In this document: positions 25,238 to 36,106 of the stretch, one piece after another
How positions within the stretch are numbered: the first letter of the stretch is position 1
How the letters are laid out: every line of letters starts with the position of its first letter
NCBI RefSeq assembly: GCF_002804025.1
Contig: NZ_CP024969.1
Span: 1-64,000, forward strand
From: Mesoplasma tabanidae
Lineage (GTDB): Bacteria > Bacillota_I > Bacilli_A > Mycoplasmatales > Mycoplasmataceae
Direction: 5' to 3'
DNA: 64,000 nt
Translations under genes and position numbers: made by a program
Notes under the pieces: model-generated
Told to the model about the DNA's origin: nothing
Seen by the model: the letters and a program-made list of their open reading frames with translations, nothing else
The model's database searches: none

Positions 25238-26203
25238 ATGAATAATTATAAACAAATATCTTTAAAAGAAAGAACATTAATTGAATATCTATTAAATGTT
25301 CAAAATAAATCAGTTTCTTTCATAGCTAAAGAACTAAATAGAAATAGATCAACGATTTACAGAGAAATCAAAAGAAATAAAGCAGCTGTAATTTATAAAG
25401 CTAAAGATGCGCAATTTACTAGAGGCATTAATAACACCTTATCTCATCAAAATGAAATAAATAAATATAAGGAATTCTTAAGATTTCTTTATGCAAATTT
25501 TAATCCAAAAAGCTTTAGTATTGATGTTTGCGTTTTTAAGGCCAAAGAACTTGGAATCAAAACCCCAACAACTCAAACTGTTTACAATTGAATTAAAAAT
25601 AAACAAATAAAAATAAAATCAAAAGACTTGCTTAGACCTAGGTTTTGATGAAGAAAGTCTAGTAAATATAAGAAATATCTATGAGAAATTTCAAAAATGA
25701 ACTCTATTCCAATTACTTATAGACCTAAAAATATTAATAAAAGAAAAGAAGTAGGTCATTTTGAAATAGATTTAGTTGTGGGTGCAGGTAACACTTCAAA
25801 AGCAATAATTACACTTGTCGAAAGAGTTACCCGAAAGGGTTTTGCAATTAAACTAGAAAATAAAACTATGAAACATACAACTGAAAAATTAAAAGAATTA
25901 ATTGGAAAAGAAAATTTAAATATTAAATCTATCACTAAAGATAACGGTATGGAATTTAATCTTTTACATGAAGTCACACAAGAATTAAGCGTGCCACTTT
26001 ATACATGTAATACGTATGCTTCTTGTGAAAAAGGCACTAATGAAAACTTTAATGGATTAATCAGAAGATATTTACCTAAGAAAACTAATTTTACAAATTT
26101 AACAGATGATAATATAATTGAAATATTAAATGAAATAAATAAAATGCCTCGTAAAATTCTGAACTACAAATCAGCTCAGGAATTTTATGAGACATTCGGT
26201 TAG
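25238..26203 (+). CDS. IS30-family transposase (copy 1)
   Basis: The 321-residue transposase has an N-terminal helix-turn-helix (IAKELNRNRSTIYREIKRNK, about 29-48) and the DDE catalytic residues in FEIDLVVG, TKDNGMEF and GTNENFNG, as in the IS30 family. Several Trp codons, including two adjacent ones in RFWWRKSS, are TGA, so the gene is intact. AAAGGAG precedes the ATG. Relative to copies 2 and 3 it has Gly for Asp, Arg for Lys, Ala for Ser and Thr for Asn at single sites. Confidence 0.93.
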
Positions 26204-26254
26204 AAGTGTTGCACTTCCAATTTTAATTTATAGAATAGTTAGAAGTAACTATTC

Positions 26255-26400
26255 TTTATTTTTACTGATGTAAATTTCGGTTAAATATAGTAATTTGCAA
26301 ATAAGTAATATAGATACAAAAAAACTTTTTTTCAATATTTTTTATTGTTTTTATTTTAATTTTTAAATTATATATTTATAGAGCAACTAAATATATAAGA
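26255..26400 (+). promoter_or_regulatory. AT-rich promoter region for riboswitch 1
   Basis: The first bases complete the restored terminator T-run. The rest is nearly pure A/T with several TATATT/TTATAG-like -10 candidates around 26370-26385; no single promoter can be fixed by eye. Confidence 0.35.
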
Positions 26401-26466
26401 AACTTATACAGGGTAGCATAATGGGCTACTGACCCCGCCTTCAAACCAATTTGAAGACTATAGGAC
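26401..26466 (+). ncRNA. 2'-dG-type purine riboswitch 1
   Basis: The aptamer has the shared core GGGTAGCATAATGGGCTACT, junction TGACCC, a P3 stem CTTCAAA / TTTGAAG, and J3/1 GACTATAGG. The C in GAC is the specificity base that pairs with a guanine. This core, with short loops, matches the type reported from Mesoplasma florum as selective for 2'-deoxyguanosine. P1 (CTTATA with TATAGG) contains one G-U pair. It lies 59 bases upstream of the lipoprotein at 26525. No GC-rich terminator follows; a 9-base downstream segment can pair with P3 (see findings). Confidence 0.88.
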
Positions 26467-26524
26467 TTTTATAAAACTTTTTTATTTGGTTGAACAAAAT
26501 AATAAAACATAAGAAAGGAATAAT

Positions 26525-27049
26525 ATGAAAAAAATATTAACTATATTAGCTGCTGTTGGATTAACAGCTACAACAGGAACAACTTTAGTAAGTTGTGGAT
26601 CAGGGCAAAAAAATAATGATCAAGATTATACAAATGTTTCTGGAGTTACAGCTTGAAACAATAACTTAAAACAAGTACAAGGATTTGTTATTGATCAAAT
26701 TGGAACAACTTTTGAGAGTTCAAGTGATATGAATGAAAAAATTAAAACAATTAATTTTTCAAAAGTAGCAAGAAAAAACATTTTGTTTGCAGACAACTTA
26801 GCTTTAGGAGAAAAACAAAAGGATATCGTTGATGAAGCAATTAAAAAAGCACCAAATCCAAATGAATTATTTAATTATTCAATTTATGTAGTAGCAGTTA
26901 GAAGCTCTACAAAACGCACTGGCACAAATAATCAAGACACATTAAAAGTAGATTATTTAGAAGTTAAAGATGGGGAATGAACTTACGCAACTTTTGATAA
27001 TGTAAAAAGTTTTAAATACGAAAATGTTTTTGTATCATATAAAAAATAA
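26525..27049 (+). CDS. Riboswitch-controlled lipoprotein A, unknown function
   Basis: A 174-residue lipoprotein with signal MKKILTILAAVGL and lipobox TLVSC, followed by a low-complexity GSGQKNNDQD spacer. I do not recognise the mature domain: it looks soluble and mixed alpha/beta, with no transmembrane helix. It shares its signal style with lipoprotein B at 27243 but little beyond that. It is preceded by a 2'-dG-type riboswitch and AAAGGAA. The riboswitch context suggests a role in deoxynucleoside or DNA salvage; that is inference from regulation only. Confidence 0.7.
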
Positions 27050-27061
27050 TATATTTTATTG

Positions 27062-27067
27062 TATAAT
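27062..27067 (+). promoter_or_regulatory. -10 box for riboswitch 2
   Basis: A consensus TATAAT lies 24 bases before the aptamer and 13 bases after the previous stop codon. The -35 would fall in the end of lipoprotein A and is not a good match. Confidence 0.6.
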
Positions 27068-27090
27068 TTCATTAACAACTTAATATGAAA

Positions 27091-27155
27091 AACTTATACA
27101 GGGTAGCATAATGGGCTACTGACCCGCCTCAAGACCAATCTTGAGACTATAAGTG
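27091..27155 (+). ncRNA. 2'-dG-type purine riboswitch 2
   Basis: Same core as riboswitch 1 with P3 CTCAAG / CTTGAG, J3/1 GACTATAAG and a clean P1 (ACTTATA / TATAAGT). The specificity base is C. It is followed immediately by a strong terminator hairpin, indicating transcriptional control of lipoprotein B. Confidence 0.9.
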
Positions 27156-27156
27156 T

Positions 27157-27191
27157 AAAGGTTTTTTTGGTTACCAAAAAAACCTTTTTTA
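27157..27191 (+). terminator. Riboswitch 2 expression-platform terminator
   Basis: A 13-bp stem from AAAGGTTTTTTTGG to CAAAAAAACCTTT with loop TTAC, followed by T residues. It begins two bases after P1. Confidence 0.88.
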
Positions 27192-27242
27192 TTAAAATAT
27201 CTAAAGTTTTTCTTTAGGTTGTGTTCAAAATTAGGGGAAAAT

Positions 27243-28040
27243 ATGAAAAAATTATTAGCAGTATTAGGAGCAATTGGTCTTACAACAATTGGAGCTTCAA
27301 CAGTAGTTTCTTGTGGAAATGGTCAAAAAAATAAAGATACGCAAGAAACTGTTTTAAAATCAGTTCAAGAAAAAATAGTTGAATCAATAAAATTGGATTC
27401 AAATAAAATATATGAAAATCAAAATGATATTTATTTTGCTATGTCTGATTTAAAAAATCCTGAAACCTCAGAATTATTAAAGTTAGAAGGAGTTAAAGGG
27501 ATTTCAGCTTCTTCAAAAGATTTACCAACAGGCAAACCAGATAATGAATATGATATTTGAATTAGACTATTAGGTACACAATCAAATCAAACAGATTTTA
27601 TTCAAGAAAATCATAATTTATGAGCAGTTCAAATAAGCTATTTTGGTGCTAATAAATCAGAAGATGGAACATTGTCATGAAATACAAAATATACTCAAAA
27701 TTATGATTTAAAATTCAAAGCAGAAAAGCAAAATTTATTAGTTACAAATTCAAATAAGGAAGAAATTACTGAAGCAACTTTAAATAACAGAGAATTGACT
27801 CTATATTTGGAAAACAAAAATTCTAGAGAGGCTATAGATTCTAAAATAGATATTGAAGGATTAAGTCAAGATTTATTTGAAGAACCCGTAGTTAAAATAT
27901 CAACATATCCAGGTTTAACAGGAACAATTACATTTAAACTAAAACAAGAATCGATTTTACAAGCAGATCAAAAATTAACAATTAAGGCAGCTTCATTTAA
28001 GTCATTTGAATTCACAATAAAAACTGAAAATTTAAATTAG
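27243..28040 (+). CDS. Riboswitch-controlled lipoprotein B, unknown function
   Basis: A 265-residue lipoprotein with signal MKKLLAVLGAIGL and lipobox TVVSC. The mature part starts GNGQKNKDTQ and has no domain I can name; the second half is beta-strand-like (TLYLENKNSR, GTITFKLKQES). The ATG at 27243 has AGGGG nine bases upstream; an upstream TTG would put residues before the signal peptide. Three Trp codons are TGA. Expression is governed by riboswitch 2 and its terminator. A decayed IS30-like element sits in its own terminator. Confidence 0.72.
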
Positions 28041-28062
28041 CAAAAATAAAATAGACTTAAGT

Positions 28063-28976
28063 TATCAATTGTAATTGGAAGTGCAACACTTGTGAGAAAA
28101 TATTCTCATGAGTCACTTCCTTTTTTGCATAAAAAAAGTGAATACCTCAATAACCGTTCAAAGCACAAAGGAGTATTCACATGAATAATTATTAACATCT
28201 AAATAAAAAAGATAGATATTTGATTGAATATTTATACTCCAATTTTAGTAAAAAATATTCAAGTATTGATATTTGTGTTTTTAAAGCGAAGCAACTTGGT
28301 ATAAACACGCCAACAACAAAAACTGTTTACAATTGAATCAATATAAATCAGTTAAAGATTAAACCTAAACATTTGTTGAGACCTAGATTATGATGAGAAA
28401 AATCAAGTAAATACAATGAACTCTTTAGAAAAATGAGCTAACTTAAATTCAATACCTATTTCGTTTAGACCTAAATGAATAAACAATCGTTCAGAGTTTG
28501 ATCACTATGAAATTAATCTAATTGTTGGTGAAAAAAACAGTGGTTATATTTTAACTTTAGTTGAAAGATTAACTAGAAAAGCTTTTGCGATTAAATTAGA
28601 AAATAGAACAATGAAGCATACAAATGAAAAATTTTTAAAACTTATTAATAAAGAAAATATTATGCTAAAAAGTATCGCAAAAGATAATGGTATGGAATTC
28701 AATTTATTACATGAAATTACTAATAAAATTAATGTCAAATTATATACGTTTAATACTTATGCTTCTTGTGAACGTGGAACAAATGAAAATTTCAATGGGC
28801 TAATGAGAAGAGAATATCCAAAATCAACAAACTTTTCTAATTTAAACGATGATAAGATTAACTCATTACTATCAAAAATAAATAAAATGCCTTGAATAAC
28901 TGCTTAGCTATAAAACTGCTAATCAGTTATTCAAGGCATTCGGTTAGAAGTGTTGCACTTCCATTTACAATTTATA
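28063..28976 (+). mobile_element. Decayed IS30-like element (914 bp)
   Basis: The ends (TATCAATTGTAATTGGAAGTGC and GCACTTCCATTTACAATTTATA) are close to those of the intact 1108-bp elements, but the interior has lost about 190 bp and the coding region differs throughout. It is an older or separate lineage rather than a damaged copy of the same element. Confidence 0.85.
28181..28953 (+). pseudogene. Remnant IS30-family transposase
   Basis: Begins ATGAATAATTATTAA, so the first frame stops after four codons, and the N-terminal helix-turn-helix is deleted. Later blocks remain recognisable: the NTPTTKTVYNW-like segment, the catalytic KDNGMEFNLLHE and the GTNENFNGLMRRE motif. Frames change near 28430, and the first catalytic Asp block reads HYEINLIVG with Asn for Asp. 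The C-terminus is rearranged, with an inverted repeat TTGAATAACTG / CAGTTATTCAA near 28893-28946. It cannot encode an active enzyme. Confidence 0.85.
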
Positions 28977-28984
28977 ACTTAAGT

Positions 28985-29112
28985 CTATTTTTTATATTAT
29001 TTGTTTCTTTGATTTATATTTAATAATATCATAAAATATAACACTTATCATTATATTTAATATCTATATATATAAAATATTATATTATAATATCTTTAAC
29101 TTAATAAAAATT
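28985..29112 (+). promoter_or_regulatory. Promoter region for riboswitch 3
   Basis: After the restored terminator T-run there is AT-rich sequence with a consensus TATAAT at 29086-29091, placing the transcript start about 15 bases before the aptamer. Confidence 0.5.
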
Positions 29113-29177
29113 AACTTATACAGGGTAGCATAATGGGCTACTGACCCGCCTTAAGACCTATCTTAAGACTATAAGAT
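29113..29177 (+). ncRNA. 2'-dG-type purine riboswitch 3
   Basis: Same core as riboswitches 1 and 2, with P3 CTTAAG / CTTAAG, L3 ACCTAT and J3/1 GACTATAAG; specificity base C. It heads the leader of the lipoprotein-ABC transporter-MBL operon. The 77 bases to the start codon show no terminator, and the ribosome site TTAGGGGGATT could be controlled directly: L3 CCTA is complementary to TAGG, but this is only four bases. Confidence 0.88.
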
Positions 29178-29254
29178 AAAAATATTTTATTTAATTAAGT
29201 TGTTTCTTTATTAAGTAATAATTTGTATAAAAAAATTAGGGGGATTATTTTTAA

Positions 29255-31378
29255 ATGAAAAAATTATTATTAACATTATCATCTGTAACACTAGTTAGTA
29301 CAGCTGGAATGAGTGTTGTATCATGTGGAGTGAAACCAGAAAAATCTGTAATATTTATGCTTCCAGGTGAAGCGGTTGGTACAGCTTCTATTGACAAAAA
29401 AGATGCATATATGGATATGGCTGAAGAATTTAACGCTATTCATAAAGACGAAACTGGATTTGTTCCAGTTGAAGTAAGATGAGCAAAGTCAGGAACAATT
29501 AACGACGCTATTTTAACAGGGGATAACTTACCTGACTTATATGTAAGTTATGCTGATGCAGTTTCACTGTACGCAAATACAAAAGTTGGAGATCAAGTTA
29601 GAGATATGGAATCTTCAATAGGTGAAGCTGGTTACAGTAAATTAACAGGTGATATAGTTGATGATTCTTTCTTAAAAGAAGGGCAATACAAAATGGATGG
29701 AAGCGAGAAAGCTACTCAAATAGTTTTACCTTTCGGAAAATCAGTTGAATTATCAGTTATTAACGTAAACTTTTTCTTAGAATTTGTTTCAAAAATTAAA
29801 ACGGGTGCTTTAACTGAAGGAAATGGATCAGATGAAATTAGTGCATTCGATGGTTCTATTGTTGCAACTAAAGCAAGAACAGCTTTTGAGGAATTTAATA
29901 ATAGCGAAAGAAAAAATTTAACTGGTGAAGGTAAATTGTCAGGAACTAAAGTTTATAAAGATGATTTAGTAATTAATGAAGCAAACTTAGGAAACAATCA
30001 AAATGCTAAGGAATCACTAGCTAGATTGGTTAATTTATTCAATGAATTAGGAACTGCAAACGCACAAAATATTGATGAAAAAATAAGAGAAATATTCTCA
30101 AAAAATGAAACAATCATTGATATGGCAACAGTTTATAATGCAGTTAAATCAAACTTTGATTTAAGATATGCAGATAAAAAAGGAGATCTTCATAATGTTA
30201 ATAAATCAGCAGATAGTCATTTCTCATTTGGTATTGATTCATTAGCAAATAAATATTTTATGGATCAAGCAGCTAGAAGTGGAATAGCATCAATTGATAT
30301 AACAAATAAAGATAATGGTTTTTTCTACAATGCAACTTATGATAAAGCAACTAGAGTTGCAAACGTTGAATTCGATCAAACTTCTGATTCTTTCCAAGAT
30401 ACTTCAAAATTTTTACAAGATTTTAAAGACATTGCATTATCAAATGATAATGCAAGTCAACAATTAACTTATAAAGAACAATGAAATGGAACATTAAATT
30501 TAAGCAGACAAGAAGGAACAACTAAATATTATACAAGTGATAGTTTCTTAGTTGGGTCATCATTTATGTCAAGTGGATCAACAGCAGGAGCTTATAATTT
30601 TGTTAAAGATAGATCAGTATCTAAAGATGAAACATACCAACCAGTTACTAATGCTGATGTATTAACAGCATCAACTTCGACAGCTCAAGGAAAAAAATCT
30701 GTTTTCATGTCACAAGGTCCAGGAATTGCAGGTTTTAAATCAACAGGTTCAAATGCAGCTGATAAAGAAAAAACAGTTACAGCATTCTTAAACTACATGA
30801 TGCAACCAAAACAAGCAGCTGATTTTGCTTTAAAATCAAATTACATGCCACCAACAAAATCAGGAATGTTAATTTACCAAAATTATGTAAATGGTGACTT
30901 TAATAATACAAAAGGAAAAGTTGGGGATGCAAGTAACCAAATATTAAGTGGAGTAGTTAAAAAACTTAATGAAAAAAACGAAACAAATAATGGAACTGCA
31001 TTTACTGTTGAAAACACATTTACACCAGTTCGTTCAACTTCAAAAAATAGATTAAGTTCACAAGCAGCACCTAATGCGGTTAATTCAGGATTTATTGAAA
31101 ATTACTTAAACTTAGGAACAAACGTTCAACCAAGTAAAACAATTTTAGTTACATCTACACCAGCACCAATTGGTTCAACAGTTCGCGATGGAATAGCAAC
31201 AGCTATGACAGGAACAGGAACAATAACAGATTTAAACAAAGCAAAAGAAGTTAAATTCACAGACTTACTGAATAAAGCAAACTATGTTTACAACTTAAAT
31301 ACATATGTAATGAAAAAAAATAACACAGACATGTTTAGTAAAATTAACATGACTTTCAAAAAAACACAAAACAAATAG
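29255..31378 (+). CDS. Solute-binding-like lipoprotein of the riboswitch-controlled ABC importer (paralog 2)
   Basis: A 707-residue lipoprotein with signal MKKLLLTLSSVTL and lipobox SVVSC. It is a full-length paralog of the protein at 22975 and shows the same binding-protein features (GDNLPDLYVSYADAVS, LPFGKSVELSVINVN, FMSQGPGIAGFKS, LNYMMQP). As the first gene after riboswitch 3, followed 33 bases later by an ATPase and two permeases, it is the probable substrate receptor of an ABC importer. Size and operon position recall MG185 next to the MG187-189 transporter. A nucleoside, nucleotide or oligonucleotide ligand is inferred from context, not from the sequence. Confidence 0.8.
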
Positions 31379-31411
31379 AGAAAAAAATTAAAATAGAAAG
31401 TTTTTAAAAAC

Positions 31412-33799
31412 ATGAGTATTAAATTAAAAAATATAACAATTGACTATGGAAATTTCTTGGCGGTAAATGACCTAAGTGTAAATATTAATAAAGGGGAACT
31501 AGTTTCCCTTTTAGGACCTTCTGGTTGTGGAAAAACAACAGCATTGAATGCGATAGCAGGTTTAATTAACACAACATCAGGGCAAATTCTATTTGACGGT
31601 GTTGATGTGACACATAAAACACCTCAACAAAGAAATATAGGATTAGTTTTTCAAAGTTATGCGCTTTATTCACATATGAGTGTTTTTAAAAATATTGCAT
31701 ACCCTTTATATCACTCAAAAGATTTTAAAAAAGAATTAGCAAGAGATAATTTTAAATACAAAAACAGATTGAATGATTTAAAACAAACTAAAGCATTTGA
31801 GTTAGTGATTAAACAACAAAATGATTTTTTAAATGACTTAAAATCATTTTTAAAAGAAACTAATTATAAATTTAAATTACTTGAAACAGAGTTTTTAAAA
31901 AATCATAAAAATTCAATAGTTGAGTATACAGATCAATTGTTTGCTGATTTTGAAAATGCGGAAGTGTTAAAAAACCATTTAGTTAGTTATTTATATGACA
32001 AATTAAAAATTAAATTTAATGAAATTAAAGCTAGATTAGAATCAGTAATTTTAAGAAATTATAAAGCGTTGTTAGTTCAAAAATTAGATGTTCGCTTTGC
32101 TGGTACAATTGGGTACTATGCATGATTAAATGAAAAAAATGTTAAGGATAACCAAAAACACTTAGTTGAATTAATTAAAACAAGCAAAACTTCTAAAAAG
32201 CAAATTAGAAAAGAACAAAAAAAAGTCAGCTCAGAATTAGATATTTTTAATGGTTCATCAAGCCAAAATGGTTATGAAACATATAATCAAACTAAAACGG
32301 CTATAACAAATGATTTTATTGACCTACAAGTTTCAGAGCTTGAAAGAGAAATCGACGTTTATTTTGCAGAAGTTTTAATTAAAACTAAAACACCAATTAT
32401 TGAAAATAGTAAAATTGAAGCAGCAGTGATTTTAATAAGTAAAAAAATTGAAACTTTCAGAGTCGCATATTTAAACAAACATGCAAAATTAAATGAAAAG
32501 TTTGTTAAAAAAGTTTTAAAGAAACTTCCAAGTGAAATTAATATTCAAAATGATTTAACAAAATACTTTATGAATATTTCAAAAATGGAATTTAACAATA
32601 TTGAGAGAAAATTAAATGAATTAGTTTTCATTAGCATGCAAAATTTTGTTAATTCAGCGGAACAAAGTGAATTCACACAATTAACAAATTATTACTCAGT
32701 TAATATGAATGAACACTTAAATAATTCTGAATCAAGTGAACAACTTTTAAAAATTAACAAAGAAATTGAAAAAATCGTTTCACTACAAGAAGGTAAAAAT
32801 GCTGACGGAGTTGATATTTTAAATATTCAAAATGCCGATTTTGCAAACTTTATGAATGAAAGAGAAGCTTTAACTGAAAGTTTATTAATAGTATATGCAG
32901 AAAAAACTGAAAGTTTTATTTCTGAAACATTTGTTAAATTGCCTTTATTGGTTGCAACAGAATTAGAAAAAAATTCAGTTAAAATTGATACTAAAGAAAT
33001 TGAACAAGAAATTAGAAAAAATATTTATTCTAAAAAGAGAAAAATTAGAACATTGGTTTTAGAAGCGGCTAAACAAGTTGAAATTGAGTCTCAATTAAAT
33101 AAAAAACCAAGTGAATTATCTGGTGGACAACAACAAAGGGTAGCTATTGCTAGAGCTGTAGTTAAAAAACCAAGTATTTTATTAATGGACGAACCTTTAT
33201 CTAACTTAGATGCAAAATTACGTTTAACAACTAGAGAATGAATTAAGAGATTCCAGCAAAAAGTTGGTATTACAACTGTATTTGTTACTCATGATCAAGA
33301 AGAAGCAATGAGTATGTCAGATTCAATCTTTGTTATGAATAAAGGTGTTTTACAACAAAGTGGGACACCACTAGAAATTTATAATAAACCTAAAAATAAA
33401 TTTGTTGCAAACTTTATTGGTACGCCAAACATAAACTTCATTGATGTTAAAGTTAAAAAATCAACATTTGAATTGCCATCAGGTGATAAATTAACTATTA
33501 AAGGTGAAAAAATAGAAAAAGAACAGTGAACATTAGGTATCAGACCTGAAAGAATCAGTATTTCAGGTACAAAAGGAAAAATATTCATTGGTGAAGGCGA
33601 AGTTTCATTAGTTGAACAATTAGGAAAACAAAACCACATTAAGGTTCGTTTAGAAAATGAATTAGAAATCACTTTAATTTTAGAACCACATGAATGAAAT
33701 AATTTAAAAGATTCATCAACATTAAAGCTATACGCAAGAAAAGAAGATTTATACTTATTTGATGCAGAAACAAACTTAGTAGAGGTAAAATATGCGTAG
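31412..33799 (+). CDS. UgpC/MalK-type ABC ATPase with giant internal insertion
   Basis: A 795-residue importer ATPase. Walker [10 protein letters not shown] is at 35-43 and the Q-loop [13 protein letters not shown] near 77-89, but the signature LSGGQQQR comes at about 569 instead of about 135. The roughly 430-residue insert (about 105-555) is Lys/Glu-rich, helical and coiled-coil-like, without a known domain. Then follow Walker [17 protein letters not shown]-loop [15 protein letters not shown] and the OB-fold regulatory domain typical of MalK. Smaller inserts at this site exist in mycoplasma UgpC-like ATPases such as MG187, as I recall. The stop overlaps the next gene by eight bases. Confidence 0.9.
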
Positions 33800-34781
33800 A
33801 AATAAGAAAGATGAAGGCTTTGTCTTAATTGATGACAGAGTTATAAATTCTAAGGGTAAAAAGACAAAGCCCAAAAACATGGAAAAGGGTAGATTTGATC
33901 TTATAAACCAATTGATTTGAGTTTTACCAGGTCTATTTTTTGTATGTATATTCTCATATTTCTCAATATTTATTGTTTTTAAATATGGGTTAAGTGCAAA
34001 TGGGGCAAATGGAGTTTTTATTTTAAGTATTAAAAATATTGGTAACTTATTTACTGAACCAACTCATGAATTCCCAATAGCGTTAAGAAATACATTGATT
34101 TATGTTTTAGTATCTGTGCCAATTTCTTTATTAATCGCACTTTGAACAGCTAAAGCTTTAAGTAATGTTTTAAGTAAGAGAGCATTTGCTTTCTTCCAAT
34201 CAGCATTTTTCTTACCATATGTAACATCAGCTTTAGCTGTTGCTATGGCATTCTCAATATTATTTTCAACAAGTAATACATCTCTTTTAACTCAATTACT
34301 AACTAAATTAGGATTATCAAGAGTTGACTGAAAGGAACCTAAAAATGCAATGATTATGTTAATTATTTATGGGGTTTGAAAAATGCTTCCATTTAAAATT
34401 ATTATGTTTACAGCAGCATTTTTAAGAGTTGATAAACGCTTGTACCAAGCCGCATCAATTGATGGTGTTCCAAAATGACAACAATTTTGAAAAATATCTG
34501 TTCCACAAATTATGCCAGTTATCATTTATATGATTACAACAGGAATTATTGGTTCATTTAAATTTATGCCATTTGGATTATTTGCAAACTATGAAGAAGC
34601 TGTTAAATCACAAGCACAAACAGCAGTATTCTTTATATTCTCAAGAATAAACTCTGGATCAGGAAGTTTACCATCATACAGTACTGGTGGTGCCGCTTCT
34701 ATAGTATTGATGGTTATTATTTTAGTAATGACATTAGCAAATAGACAATTAAGTAAATTCTTAAATAAAAAATATAGATAG
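33792..34781 (+). CDS. ABC importer permease, MalF/UgpA type
   Basis: A 329-residue permease with about six membrane helices and the cytoplasmic EAA loop YQAASIDGVPKWQQFWKISV near 221-240, which contacts the ATPase. It starts with ATG overlapping the ATPase stop, with AGAGGT five bases upstream, showing translational coupling. Many Trp codons are TGA. It forms the transmembrane pore together with the next gene. Confidence 0.9.
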
Positions 34782-34789
34782 GAGTCAGC

Positions 34790-36106
34790 ATGGAAAAAAG
34801 AACAAGTGAATGAAGTAAAAAAAATAGAACTGAAGAGTGAAACAGAACTAATTCTTTTAAGAGGATTTCAGTTAAAGAAAAACCCTTAATTCAATCTGAA
34901 CCTATTATTGAAAGTACTGTAGTAAAAACAAATGTTGCTGTAATTTCAGATACTGAAATTCAAACAGCAGAAATTAAATTAACAAAAAAAGAAAAATATG
35001 AAAAAGATCTAGTAAAACAGGAAACTGAAATTTCAAGAAGAGAATCTGAAATTGTTATTCAGTCTAATTTCTTTAAAAGATCTTGATTAAAAATTTGTCT
35101 TTCTTGATTTATGTTTTGAAATAAAAAACAATTTAAGTTTAAACATGCTTTTTACATTAGAACAGTAAATAGAAGAAAAGATAAAACAATTAAAATGGCA
35201 GGTGATGTTTGATATAGACAAATAGGATCAAATATTTCTAACTATACTGTATTAATTATTATGCTTATTGTTATGATTTTCCCTTTTTATTGAATGTTAA
35301 TAACATCATTTAAGCCATACTCAGAAGTTGATACTGGTGTAATGGAATCTCTTTGACCTAAGCATTGAACTTTACAAGCATATAAAGACATGTTCTCTTA
35401 TGTAAACAGTTCAGGTGCCAAAGATTCAATTCCATTCGAAAGATTTTTCTTTAACTCACTATTTATTGCATTGATTTCTACATTAGTGCAATTAACTGTT
35501 TCAGTTATTGGTGGTTTTGCTATTTATAACTGAAGAACAAAATTTAACTCGCTATTTATGATAATTATGTTCTCAATAATGATGGTTCCTGGAGAAGCCA
35601 TGTTATTAGGTAGATACTGAATATCAGTTCAAATGCAATGAAGAGATACTTTATTTGCATTAATTGTTCCATTTATTGGTAATGTATTCACTATATATCT
35701 TATGAGTAATGCTTTCTATGGACTAAATAGAGATTTAAAAAGAGCAGCTAAAGTAGATGGATTGTCAAGTTTCCAATACTTCATGAAAATTGCTTTACCT
35801 GCTGTGAGTGCAACAATATTAACATCATTCATTATTTCATTTATCGAATCATGAAACTCAGTTTTATGACCAATCACAGTTATCGATAATCAAACAGGTC
35901 AATGAAGAACAATTCCTATGTTGCTTTATTCACTAATGAATGTTAGTGGTATGACATCTGAAGAATTCCCAATCGCAGACCCAATTAACGTAAAAATGGC
36001 AGCTTCAATTCTAGCAATTTTACCAATGATTGTTGTGTTTATTGTATTCAATAAATGAATTATTAATGGTCTAACAAAAAGAAGTGTTGGAGGCACAAAA
36101 GGATAA
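34790..36106 (+). CDS. ABC importer permease, MalG/UgpE type, with N-terminal extension
   Basis: A 438-residue permease. The first roughly 145 residues are charged and probably cytoplasmic, longer than usual for MalG (about 280 residues total). The membrane part starts near YTVLIIMLIVMIFPFYWML and contains the EAA motif KRAAKVDGLSSFQYFMKIAL. AGGAG precedes the ATG. The stop overlaps the start of the next gene as TAATG, so the MBL lipoprotein is translationally coupled to the transporter. Confidence 0.88.

Larger units (their letters stand above)
25125..26232 (+). mobile_element. IS30-family (IS1630-like) insertion sequence, copy 1
   Basis: The 1108-bp element starts TACGAATTAAAATTGGAA and ends with the near reverse complement, TTCCAATTTTAATTTATA; the terminal inverted repeat extends about 25 bases with few mismatches. 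It carries one transposase gene and is flanked by a 22-bp palindromic duplication. Identical length is seen in copies at 42493 and 62588. It differs from those at a few coding positions, so it is not the newest copy. Confidence 0.93.
25103..26254 (+). repeat. 22-bp palindromic target duplication flanking IS30 copy 1
   Basis: An identical 22-base hairpin sequence (arms GAATAGTTA / TAACTATTC) lies at 25103-25124 and again at 26233-26254, directly against the two ends of the element. Joined together they restore one terminator hairpin with flanking A-run and T-run, so the element inserted into the terminator of the lipoprotein at 22975. Confidence 0.9.
28055..28984 (+). repeat. 8-bp palindromic target duplication of the decayed IS30-like element
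   Basis: ACTTAAGT lies at 28055-28062 and 28977-28984 against the element ends. Rejoined, the flanks give AAAATAGACTTAAGTCTATT, a terminator-like palindrome after lipoprotein B. Confidence 0.75.
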
